From: CANLBN01 sp047629215
GTDB taxonomy: Bacteria > Pseudomonadota > Gammaproteobacteria > Pseudomonadales > Cellvibrionaceae
Direction: 5' to 3'
NCBI GenBank assembly: GCA_047629215.1
Contig: JBLHWO010000116.1
Span: 1-10,778 of the forward strand
DNA length: 10,778 bases
Under the pieces are notes generated by a model. That model was not told where the DNA came from and did no database searches. It saw nothing but the letters and a program-made list of their open reading frames with translations. The position numbers were made by a program, and so were the translations under genes. Below, one piece after another: positions 1-5,992 of the stretch (within the stretch, counting starts at the first letter, position 1; the number at the start of each line of letters is the position of its first letter).

Positions 1-1
1 G

Positions 2-883
2 GTGTACACCCAATGGCTTAACGAACGCGCCGGAATCGAAGCGGATGTCACGGTCGTTCGCCTCGAAGACACCCGTTATATGGTGATGACATCTGCCGCA
101 ACGGGATTAGCTGAACTGGCATGGTTAGGCAAAAACACGCCGAAGGACACTGATGTTCATATCATGGATATCAGTAGCTCACAGGCGGTATTGGGTATCA
201 GCGGCCCTCGCTCGCGTGAATTGCTGACGGCCTATACCCATAGTGATTTGTCGCATCAAGCCTTTCCGTTTAGCACCAGTCAGAATATCGATATAGGGCC
301 AGTAGCTGTACGCGCGCAACGCATTAGTTACAACGGTGAGCTAGGCTGGGAAATATTTGTCGATGTGTCTTTCGCACCTTATTTATTTGAGTTATTCATG
401 TCGGGTGAAAAAGCCGAACCGCCCAAACTAGTCGGCTTCCATGCGGCGGAATCACTCCGCACCGAAAAGGCCTACCGACATTGGGGCCATGATATGGGTT
501 ACACCGACACACCGCTTGAGTCAGGGCTGGACTTCACCTGCAAATTCAATAAGCCGAATGGTTTTATCGGTAGTGATGCTGTTAGCGCTCAGAAAACGGT
601 CGATAGGCAAATCGTGCAAATATTGCTCAAGGGTTGCGAGCATTTTATTTATCATAATGAACCCATCCTGATTGATGGAAACATCGTCGGTAGCATCACC
701 ACCGGTACCTATGGTCACACACTGGGCGGCCCCGTCGGACTTGGTTGGATTAGCGGTAGTGGTTGGAAACAGGAAACACTCAACAATAGTCGTTGTGAAG
801 TTCTCGTATCGGGGCATAAAATTCAAGCGCAGATTAGTCTGACACCCCTATATGATCCAAAAAATGAACGCCTTCTTCAATAG
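2..883 (+). CDS. GcvT-domain FAD-dependent N-methyl dehydrogenase (sarcosine/dimethylglycine dehydrogenase-like), C-terminal part
   Basis: Partial gene: the reading frame is open at the left window edge. The GTG at position 2 is most likely an internal valine, because the family has a conserved Val-Tyr-Thr at this point. What is visible is the aminomethyltransferase-like (GcvT) half that follows the FAD domain in dimethylglycine and sarcosine dehydrogenases, which oxidise N-methyl groups and pass the C1 unit to tetrahydrofolate. Landmarks, counted from position 2: LGISGPRSRELL (about 64-75), RISYNGELGWEIFV (107-120), the conserved GHDMGYTDTPLESGL stretch (162-176) followed by FIG (188-190), and a final beta-barrel with GSITTGTYGHTLGGPVGLG. 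The FAD-binding N-terminus, if present, lies outside the window, so a stand-alone GcvT-like protein is not excluded. The exact substrate cannot be assigned. No strong intrinsic terminator follows the TAG/TAA region. Confidence 0.85.
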   Translation: MYTQWLNERAGIEADVTVVRLEDTRYMVMTSAATGLAELAWLGKNTPKDTDVHIMDISSSQAVLGISGPRSRELLTAYTHSDLSHQAFPFSTSQNIDIGPVAVRAQRISYNGELGWEIFVDVSFAPYLFELFMSGEKAEPPKLVGFHAAESLRTEKAYRHWGHDMGYTDTPLESGLDFTCKFNKPNGFIGSDAVSAQKTVDRQIVQILLKGCEHFIYHNEPILIDGNIVGSITTGTYGHTLGGPVGLGWISGSGWKQETLNNSRCEVLVSGHKIQAQISLTPLYDPKNERLLQ

Positions 884-991
884 GCTGGCTATAACTAGGG
901 CTTTTTAATTGTTTTGTAGCTGGGAGCCTGTCGAATAGGTTAGGTTGCTCCACTATTTTGATCATAGAGATGACTTTAACTATGTGCTGTT

Positions 992-1022
992 CCATGAGTT
1001 GTATCGCAGCGCCAACTCGTGG
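992..1022. other. Inverted repeat, 10-bp arms
   Basis: CCATGAGTTG (992-1001) pairs with CAACTCGTGG (1013-1022) through ten positions, one of them a G:U pair, around an 11-nt loop. It lies about 110 bp after the dehydrogenase-like gene. Only a broken T-rich stretch (CTCTTTATTCTC) follows on the + strand, so it is at best a weak terminator for that gene. The rest of 884-1066 shows no gene. Confidence 0.35.
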
Positions 1023-1066
1023 CTCTTTATTCTCTAGGATGCCAAAGGGTAAAATGTTGATGTAAA

Positions 1067-1177
1067 ACTATTAGTGAGCCACCATTCACTGGCGCGTTAA
1101 AGTGGGCTGATGACTATGGACACTTTATTTTAAACGCCTCAAATAAAGGTATATTATCAATGCTTGGCTCCTTATTC
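1067..1177. repeat. Imperfect direct repeat, copy A
   Basis: This copy aligns with 2055-2167 at a constant offset of 988 bp, with only one single-base indel in front of the shared AACGCCT. Identity is roughly 70-80% by eye. The best conserved block is TAAAGGTATATTAT (1144-1157) with its flanks. Weaker similarity may continue left to about 1042. The copy contains an imperfect dyad: TTAAAGTG (1098-1105) faces CACTTTA, and GGCG (1091-1094) faces CGCC (1135-1138). It ends 16 bp from the stop codon of the minus-strand DUF4144-like gene, so in gene direction it lies just 3' of that gene. A short inverted repeat, ATTCTT-TTTTT-AAGAAT (1174-1190), fills the remaining gap. Confidence 0.7.
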
Positions 1178-1192
1178 TTTTTTTAAGAATGC

Positions 1193-1528
1193 CTATCCTT
1201 TGTTGTTTTCACCTATGACCATTATGGCTTCTGCTATTGACTGAAATGATAGCTTTGATGTACAGCATGCGCCTAGCTGGGATTCATGCGCTTTTATCAG
1301 CTCAAGCATACTTTCTAACTCAATTTTGCGCCCACTTTGCCCAAGAGTAATATCGTGACTGTTTCGATTGCTAAGAGCGAATATCGAACCTTCGGAATCG
1401 ATGAGGATATCCTCTGAATCATAACCAAAAAAATGTAAGTCAGTGTCTGAATTCCACACACTTTGATCCAAGACAAAAGTAAGCTCATGATCGCCTCTAT
1501 ATTTTAGTACCGCTGGCCAAACTACCAT
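1193..1528 (-). CDS. DUF4144-like small protein
   Basis: This 111-residue protein starts at an ATG preceded by an AGGGGG Shine-Dalgarno-like run about six bases upstream, so the start is well supported. The N-terminal pattern (VVWPAVLKYRGDHEL, then a W..DTDLHFFGYDSEDILIDSEG stretch around residues 25-48) resembles the small DUF4144 proteins of Vibrio and Shewanella-type bacteria as I remember them. No biochemical function is known for that family, and the assignment is from memory. The protein is acidic, with no signal peptide or membrane segment; the two Cys near the C-terminus (CC) are adjacent and do not form a metal motif. It stands alone: no gene lies within 500 bp upstream, and repeat copy A begins right after its stop. 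No convincing promoter could be picked in the AT-rich upstream DNA. Confidence 0.65.
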   Translation of the reverse strand: MVVWPAVLKYRGDHELTFVLDQSVWNSDTDLHFFGYDSEDILIDSEGSIFALSNRNSHDITLGQSGRKIELESMLELIKAHESQLGACCTSKLSFQSIAEAIMVIGENNKG

Positions 1529-2054
1529 TTCCTACCCCCTAAAACATAATGCCGTGCTAAGCAGTTCGAAATAACCGGCTAAAATGTGCACGACACAAGC
1601 GCAAGCCAACGGTTGCGAGTCTACTTAAGCAGCTTATTATTTAATTTAAAATATCGAAATCATATTTCGTTTTATAACTCTTTTTCTACATTTAATCATT
1701 CTAACTTAACAATTTCAATACCACACGAAAGCTTCTAATACATTTATTTAAGCACCCTTTTTAAACTCATTCGTTTTAACGTAAATAGCGCAATCATTTT
1801 CAGAGTAGTCGGTGTTAAGGAAAACAGCTGACTTGTCTAGGTCGAATTATTCGCTTGAACCAATTATCTCAGCAAGCTCTTGATTTACGCAAAAAATTAG
1901 ACATCTAAATTTTGAAAAACTATTCTGGCTCTGACTCCCTTAAATCAGCGAAGAAAAGTTGGACTAAATATAGTGGTTATGAATTTCAACCAATTTGACC
2001 TTTTTTAGTGATAATTATTCTTTTGAAATAGCTAAGGGGTCGATAATTTATAAT
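1529..2054. other. Gene-free AT-rich region
   Basis: About 525 bp without a supportable gene on either strand; stops are frequent in all frames. The only local structure noted is a small perfect hairpin, CGAAAT-CAT-ATTTCG (1655-1669), followed by TTTT on the + strand. No similarity to a known element was recognised. It must contain the promoter of the minus-strand DUF4144-like gene. Confidence 0.5.
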
Positions 2055-2167
2055 ACTATTAACAAACCATCACTCACAGGTCTTTTAAACTAGGCTAATG
2101 ATTATAGGTAGCTATATTTTTAACGCCTTAAGTAAAGGTATATTATTAATGATTGCCCCCTTATCCT
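2055..2167. repeat. Imperfect direct repeat, copy B
   Basis: Second copy of the repeat at 1067-1177, same orientation. It shares ACTATTA at its left end, GGCTAATGATTATAGG in the middle (GGCTGATGACTATGG in copy A), and AACGCCT plus TAAAGGTATATTAT at its right end. The internal dyad is present here with different bases: AGG..TT..AAA and GGCTA on one arm face TAGCTA and AACGCCT on the other. This suggests the fold rather than the exact sequence may be kept. Like copy A, it lies 3' of a minus-strand gene, here the AhpD-like gene, with that gene's terminator in between. Confidence 0.7.
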
Positions 2168-2190
2168 CGCTGAATAATAGCGCTAATACT

Positions 2191-2210
2191 AAAAAAGCAG
2201 CCTAGGCTGC
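2191..2210 (-). terminator. Rho-independent terminator of the AhpD-like gene
   Basis: On the minus strand the palindrome GCAGCCTAGGCTGC (2197-2210) is followed directly by TTTTTT (2191-2196). The stem is GC-rich and sits 25 bp after the stop codon of the AhpD-like gene, which is textbook spacing. Confidence 0.8.
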
Positions 2211-2234
2211 CTTTGGTTATTTAAAAAATGATAT

Positions 2235-2777
2235 TTATTTTACGTATTGCTTAAATGCTTCATCAACCGGCGTATTTGCCAAGTGGTTGGTGTAGTTGCT
2301 CATTACTTTTTGAGACAAACCAACGATAATTTCTAAAAGTTGCTGTTTACCATAACCTGCCGCAAAGAATGTTTCGATTTGCTCATCGCTTATCACACCG
2401 CGTTCGCGCGTTATGGCCAGTGTTGTTTCACGTAAAGCTTCAAGCTTAGGGTTAACAAGTGGCGTTTTGTTAACTAATGCATCAACAATGTCTTGATCTA
2501 CTTTCATTGCCGCTGCAATGCCACTATGAGCTGGTACACAGTAGTGGCAGTTATGCTCAACATTAATTGATTGCCATACAACAGTTAGCTCTTCTGCATT
2601 AAATGATGTTTTTTGAAACAACCCATGCAGTACCTGGTAACCTTTCAGTAATGTCGGTGCTTCAGCCATTACTGCATGTAGGTTAGGTACCATACCAAAT
2701 GCTGCGACTGAATCGGCTAGTAAAGGTATAGCATCTTCGGGTGCGGTGTCTGCTGTGTATAAAGTAAAGTCGGTCAT
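2235..2777 (-). CDS. AhpD-like / carboxymuconolactone decarboxylase-family protein
   Basis: This 180-residue protein belongs to the alkylhydroperoxidase AhpD-like fold. The diagnostic motif is complete: Glu74, then Cys77-His-Tyr-Cys80 and His84 (EHNCHYCVPAH). That is the redox-active dithiol and proton-relay arrangement of peroxidase-type members, as opposed to true gamma-carboxymuconolactone decarboxylases, which lack the Cys pair. A role in peroxide, quinone or electrophile stress is therefore inferred. The chosen start is the ATG at 2777, which has TTGGAG about seven bases upstream; a longer reading frame from 2816 would run into the promoter and has no ribosome site. The gene is divergent from the TetR-family gene, shares its operator region, and ends at a strong terminator, so it is probably a one-gene transcript repressed by that regulator. 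Confidence 0.85.
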   Translation of the reverse strand: MTDFTLYTADTAPEDAIPLLADSVAAFGMVPNLHAVMAEAPTLLKGYQVLHGLFQKTSFNAEELTVVWQSINVEHNCHYCVPAHSGIAAAMKVDQDIVDALVNKTPLVNPKLEALRETTLAITRERGVISDEQIETFFAAGYGKQQLLEIIVGLSQKVMSNYTNHLANTPVDEAFKQYVK

Positions 2778-2821
2778 GTCTAGCTCCAATAAGAATATAA
2801 GTTCGCGTAATTTCAATGACT

Positions 2822-2850
2822 ATACTATTTGATTTTGAGCGGTCGCTCAA
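2822..2850 (-). promoter_or_regulatory. Promoter of the AhpD-like gene
   Basis: Read on the minus strand, TTGAGC (2850-2845, -35) is followed after exactly 17 bp by TAGTAT (2827-2822, -10). The leader to the ATG at 2777 would be about 38 nt. The -35 box is one half of the palindromic operator, so repressor binding would block RNA polymerase. Confidence 0.55.
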
Positions 2851-2857
2851 GTTAAAA
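2829..2857 (+). promoter_or_regulatory. Candidate promoter of the TetR-family gene
   Basis: TTGATT (2829-2834) and TTAAAA (2852-2857) are 17 bp apart, and the palindromic operator occupies almost exactly the spacer. The -10 match is weak, so this is less certain than the opposing promoter. If correct, the regulator represses itself. Confidence 0.35.
2835..2850. promoter_or_regulatory. Palindromic TetR-family operator
   Basis: TTGAGCGGTCGCTCAA has perfect 7-bp arms (TTGAGCG/CGCTCAA) around two central bases. This size and symmetry are typical of TetR-family operators. It lies midway between the two divergent genes and overlaps both candidate promoters. A single extra half-site, TTGAGC, occurs at 2858-2863. 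Confidence 0.75.
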
Positions 2858-2889
2858 TTGAGCAAGTGTTCACCTTGACTGGAAATAAA

Positions 2890-3477
2890 ATGGTAAACAA
2901 GGTTAAATTTGAGCGAGAGAATGTAATTCGTGTCGCAAGCCAACTGTTTTGGGATAAAGGCTTCCATGCTACTTCTACACGCAATCTACAAGACGCAATT
3001 AACATGCGTCCTGGCAGTATATATTCGGCATTTGGTTCAAAAGAAGGGCTTTATAGTGAATCGCTAAAAAACTACACGTTACAAATGAAAAGCCAAATAG
3101 AAGGGTTTATATCTACTTCCGATTCTGTATTAGGTGGATTACGCGCATTTGTAGAAAACATTGTGATTGAAACTAAAGATTGCAGCCCTAGTGCGATTTG
3201 CATGCTAGTAAAAGCAAACAGTGAATTTGCCGATAAGAACAGCCGCTTATATGGACTGAGTTTAGATTTAGCGGCTGATTTTGAAGGCTATCTTACCGCT
3301 CTTTTTGAGCAAGCCATTGAACATGACGAACTAAACGATAAGCTATCGGCAATAGAATATGCACGTTTTTTTCAGGTTCAATTTGCCGGGTTACGCTGCT
3401 ACATTAACCGACCTGGCGTTGAGCCATTAGCTCAACCGATGATCAATCAAATGTTTGCACTGATCAAAAAACTATAA
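2890..3477 (+). CDS. TetR/AcrR-family transcriptional regulator
   Basis: This 195-residue protein has a classical TetR N-terminal DNA-binding domain: the helix around VIRVASQLFWDKGFHATSTR, then the helix-turn-helix NLQDAINMRPGSIYSAFGSKEGLY (about residues 33-56). An all-helical ligand-binding domain of normal length follows, with no recognisable ligand signature. Two cysteines, in DCSPSAIC around residue 99-106, could make it redox- or electrophile-sensing, but that is inference. The start chosen is the ATG at 2890, with GGA seven bases upstream; an upstream GTG at 2866 would add eight residues and lacks a ribosome site. The divergent neighbour with a CxxC peroxidase motif and the palindrome between them indicate that this protein controls the AhpD-like gene and itself. 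No terminator was recognised downstream. Confidence 0.9.
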   Translation: MVNKVKFERENVIRVASQLFWDKGFHATSTRNLQDAINMRPGSIYSAFGSKEGLYSESLKNYTLQMKSQIEGFISTSDSVLGGLRAFVENIVIETKDCSPSAICMLVKANSEFADKNSRLYGLSLDLAADFEGYLTALFEQAIEHDELNDKLSAIEYARFFQVQFAGLRCYINRPGVEPLAQPMINQMFALIKKL

Positions 3478-3648
3478 ATTTACTCGGCTTATTTTTCTTT
3501 TTCGCATTAAACCTTATGTTATGACACTATTTAGCAGCATCTACATTTATTAACCTGACTGGAATAAAACTTATAACTTTTTTCGCTTGTCTTCAAGGAA
3601 GCTAAGATTTTAGGCTAGATTTGAAAAAATTAAAAGTATGGGTGTTAA

Positions 3649-3827
3649 AATTATCGCTTGGCATTGAATAAAGCACGGGACTACTTGAAGCAAGCCAATC
3701 AATTATTTGAGACACGGTGCAAGGACGATATGTATGTGGATACACCATAGATGAAGTCGCTAAACTATTAAGCCCTTCTAAGAATTTTAATAAATTGGCT
3801 GGAGCTCACCCCAGCCAAGCACATTAA
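3649..3827 (+). pseudogene. Possible frameshifted coding relic, unidentified
   Basis: Two adjoining short frames read like protein. The first (3649-3750) gives LNKARDYLKQANQLFE, ending YVDTP and a stop. The second, shifted by one frame from about 3717 to 3827, continues GYTIDEVAKLLSPSKNFNKL. Together they could be the frameshifted tail of a lost gene; YTIDEVAKLL resembles the first helix of many helix-turn-helix proteins. There is no start or ribosome site and I do not recognise the family. It could be chance. Confidence 0.25.
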
Positions 3828-3833
3828 TTTTTT
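3795..3833 (+). terminator. Hairpin with downstream T-run, possible terminator
   Basis: TTGGCTGG (3795-3802) and CCAGCCAA (3811-3818) form a perfect 8-bp stem with an 8-nt loop. A T-run begins about nine bases after the stem on the + strand, which is farther than usual for an intrinsic terminator. It might end a former + strand gene, or it might be the left boundary feature of the mobile-element remnant that follows. Confidence 0.35.
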
Positions 3834-4080
3834 ATTGGCCATAACTAAGATCTAAAATAAATAACCAACTCCCAACATTAACATTATCCAGTCGATAATG
3901 TGTCCAGCCTAAACGAACAGGCCTTCTTGGCACTAACTCACTTTTAAACTGCCACGCCAAAATGTCTGTTCCGTTCCATGGAGACAGCACTTATGCTCTC
4001 ATAATGTCCTCTATAGGTATAACAAATTTCTGTACTCAAATAAATTCGTGAACGATCGGTTCACGCCCTGAGGTGTATGG
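3834..4080 (-). other. Probable non-coding end of the IS110-family element
   Basis: This gene-free stretch lies directly 3' of the transposase relic on the minus strand and is rich in hairpins. They are ACATTATC-CAGTC-GATAATGT (3881-3901, perfect 8-bp stem), a TGTCT...AGACA stem inside 3963-3989, and CGTGAAC-GATCG-GTTCACG (4047-4065, perfect 7-bp arms). IS110-family elements carry a structured bridge RNA in one non-coding end, downstream of the gene in the IS1111 subgroup. That makes this region a candidate remnant of one. No element boundary could be fixed. Confidence 0.35.
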
Positions 4081-4535
4081 TCAAGCTGCTTCAATCATTG
4101 GTTGCCTCTTGAGTAAGGGTGACCCATGTCGCTCCAGTGCCTTGAGATATCGGGATCCATCATAGGCATCACTAGTCTGCCAGCAGCGGTAAAGAATCCG
4201 AACCCATTTAAATGCCAACGACCTGACTGCCGCCTGATAGGTCGCTCCCTTGCCTCGTTGTTGTCGATAGTAGAAGCCTGCCCAGTACGATTTATTGATC
4301 GTTTGTGCCACCCTCCACAAAGGTTCGGCGCATAAATGTTGGACATTGTAATCGCCAATGCACCCAGTGTTTCTTGCCACTACGCTCGGTCGCGGGTGCA
4401 ATCCCCGAGTACTTTTGCATAGCTGCAGCACTTTTAAATCTATCTCGTTGCTCACCAAACGCAACCAGCAACCTGGGGGCAAGTGAGGGACCCGCCCCAG
4501 GGCATGGTAAAATTTGGCTCAAAGTTACGCCTTAG
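4081..4535 (-). pseudogene. IS110-family transposase, C-terminal fragment with frameshift
   Basis: Two minus-strand frames together give the C-terminal half of an IS110-family transposase. The first, from about 4535 to 4315, holds the PCPGAGPSLAPRLLVAFGEQ motif, then YSGIAPATERSGKKHWVHWR and CPTFMRRTFVE. The second, to the stop at 4081, continues AQTINKSYWAGFYYRQQRGK and ends AFKWVRILYRCW...RYLKALERHGSPLL. The break is a one-base shift inside the run CCC at 4311-4313. The N-terminal RuvC-like DEDD catalytic part is missing, and an in-frame TAA lies just upstream of the first frame, so the copy is dead. About 145 residues remain; whole transposases of this family are roughly 320-450. Its insertion or its decay may explain the loss of neighbouring gene ends. 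Confidence 0.85.
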
Positions 4536-4609
4536 ATGCCAGTCAACCTGACGAAAATGCTAGTAAAATTAAAACTTGGTTGAATAAACATGGTCAAAAT
4601 TACCGCTAG
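4512..4609 (+). pseudogene. Possible C-terminal coding relic, unidentified
   Basis: A + strand frame from about 4512 reads NLAQSYALDASQPDENASKI and ends KTWLNKHGQNYR with a TAG at 4607-4609. The composition looks like real protein (charged and polar, helical), but there is no start, the family is not recognised, and the left end overlaps the transposase relic. It may be the tail of a gene cut by the mobile element, or a chance frame. Confidence 0.25.
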
Positions 4610-4692
4610 GTCTCACAACAATACTTGGTCCTAAAATTCGTAAACATATAAGTCTTTTATCATTAAAAATAAATTATTGAATATTTAATTAA

Positions 4693-5190
4693 AAACGAGA
4701 TACGACCATCGCGGCTACTCGCACCCAGGGCGTGAAGCTAAGGGATAAATTTAAAGCCAATCTGATTATTGCCCTACCCGCTGCCCTTATCACCCTGGTG
4801 GCTCTATTTTTTATTGAGGTAAAGGTCAAAACAGCCATGACAGGGGAAGACTATAATGCCTAGTTGATGCTGCCCTACTTAGTGATCATCGTAACGGCGC
4901 GGCTAGGGATAAACGTGATTGTTGTCTTGGGTTTTGGAATATTGACGGCGGCAATTATTGGTTTAAGTAACGGCACGTTTACCGGCTGGGAAGCCCTGCA
5001 AAGTATTCAAAAAGGTATCAACTGGATGCAAAATCTCGTCATTATCGCGCTGACCATTGGCGGTATTGTCAGTTTAATGGAGGCTTATGGTGGCTTGACG
5101 TGGCTAATGAATATGGTTTGCACCAGAATAAAAAGTAAAAAAGAGGCAGAGTTTGGCATTGCTTCATTGGCCTGTTTATTAGACTTAGCA
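4693..5190 (+). pseudogene. nhaC: NhaC-family Na+/H+ antiporter, internal fragment with amber codon
   Basis: The fragment opens after a TAA at 4690 and shows no start. It reads KLRDKFKANLIIALPAALIT into a membrane helix, then EDYNA, a TAG at 4861-4863, and LMLPYLVIIVTARLGINVIV in the same frame. It continues with the membrane helices and the NhaC-type block RIKSKKEAEFGIASLACLLD. NhaC proteins have Trp or a similar residue between DYN and the MLPYL-like motif, so the TAG looks like a TGG-to-TAG change. After LLDLA (5190) the similarity stops and the expected TANNTIAIV-type motif is lost. About 165 of roughly 450-490 residues remain, with both ends missing. In life the protein would exchange Na+ and H+ across the inner membrane; this copy cannot be functional. 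Confidence 0.8.
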
Positions 5191-5443
5191 CGAGGGATGT
5201 CGTCGTGGTCGTATAAATCCAGAAGGGTTCGGGCTTGTTGTCGGTGCAACCGCTCGGCATCGCGGCATTGGCGACACCCGTTCTTTTACCTATGGGAAAC
5301 CAGGCAATTGATCCGCCATGGCGACCAGGAACGACTGATAGCTAAACGGGATGTCTTGAAATAGACGGTACGCTACAATTCCGATCAGCAGCGACTGGAA
5401 GATCGATCATCTCGTCACCAACTCCGCCAACTTGGTGTTCGCT
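5191..5443. other. Junction between nhaC and acnA relics, unassigned
   Basis: No gene is supportable here. On the minus strand one frame (5443 to 5290) is suggestive: NTKLAELVTR, an in-frame TGA at 5407-5409, then SIFQSLLIGIVAYRLFQDIP and SYQSFLVAMADQLPGFP, which reads like a membrane helix and an amphipathic tail. On the + strand a frame gives GLLSVQPLGIAALATPVLLP. Neither was identified. At least one rearrangement boundary must lie in this stretch, because two unrelated genes are broken on either side. Confidence 0.4.
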
Positions 5444-5945
5444 GCAAGTATGCGTTTTGGCCCCATTTTAAAAATTGGTAACGTTCACTATTACGTTGCA
5501 TTTCAATCTCAAAATTTTCTCCAAATGTGGTGAATGTGGTGAATTTTTCGATACTAACCGAATGATCTATAATCAGGTCGACCCGGGATAGTGGATTAAT
5601 TTTTTGCGGGTCGATACCTTGTTTAACCAAGGCATGGCGGCCAGATCAACTATTGCTGGTACGCCGGTGAAATCCTTCATCAGTACGCGCGCTGGATGAT
5701 AGACGATTTCCTGTATGCTAGCTCGACCGGCGCTAAATGCTAGGACTTCGATATCTTCACTACTGCAGACGAGTCCGTCCTCGTGACGCAATAAGTTCTC
5801 TAACAGAGATTTTAGTAGATACGGGTAACCGATTAATGTTCGAGTTGTTCACGAGTTTTCCGCCATTAATGGCGTAGTAATTATATTTCTTAGCATTAAC
5901 GTCCAGTGTGCTTAGGCATTTAAATGAATTATTCAAGTGCCTCAT
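5444..5945 (-). pseudogene. acnA: Aconitase A (AcnA/IRP1 type), 5' fragment with frameshifts
   Basis: The start is intact: ATG at 5945 preceded by AGGAG five bases upstream. The N-terminus NSFKCLSTLDVNAKKYNYY is typical of AcnA. The reading then breaks. A one-base insertion at about 5807 separates RLPVSTKI from LLENLLRHEDGLVCSSEDIE. The aconitase hallmark YHPARVLMKDFTGVPAIVDL follows, then a small deletion near 5627-5635 shifts the frame into VKQGIDPQKINPLSRVDLII. The match continues through DHSV and ends at RYQFLKWGQNAY (5444). About 165 of roughly 870-890 residues remain; all iron-sulfur cysteines and the swivel domain are lost. It follows the M14-family gene by 47 bp in the same direction with no terminator between, so it was probably co-transcribed. 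Confidence 0.85.
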
Positions 5946-5992
5946 GGTAACTCCTGTTGTTTTAATTGCTATTAACTTTGCTCTTAATCGAT

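Noticed and set aside
521..826. A 101-codon open frame on the minus strand.
   Set aside because: It is antisense to the conserved GcvT-domain gene and has no family resemblance.
1067..2167. The repeat pair as integron attC sites bounding a gene cassette.
   Set aside because: Length and position fit, but neither copy has paired RYYYAAC and GTTRRRY boxes, and the internal dyad is weak and AT-rich.
2235..2816. A longer N-terminus for the AhpD-like protein starting at 2816.
   Set aside because: The extra 13 residues would begin upstream of the ribosome site at 2781-2786 and almost at the predicted -10 box; the ATG at 2777 has proper spacing.
4095..4535. Several overlapping frames on both strands within the transposase relic.
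   Set aside because: Only the two minus-strand frames that join into an IS110-family C-terminus make sense; the others are shadows.
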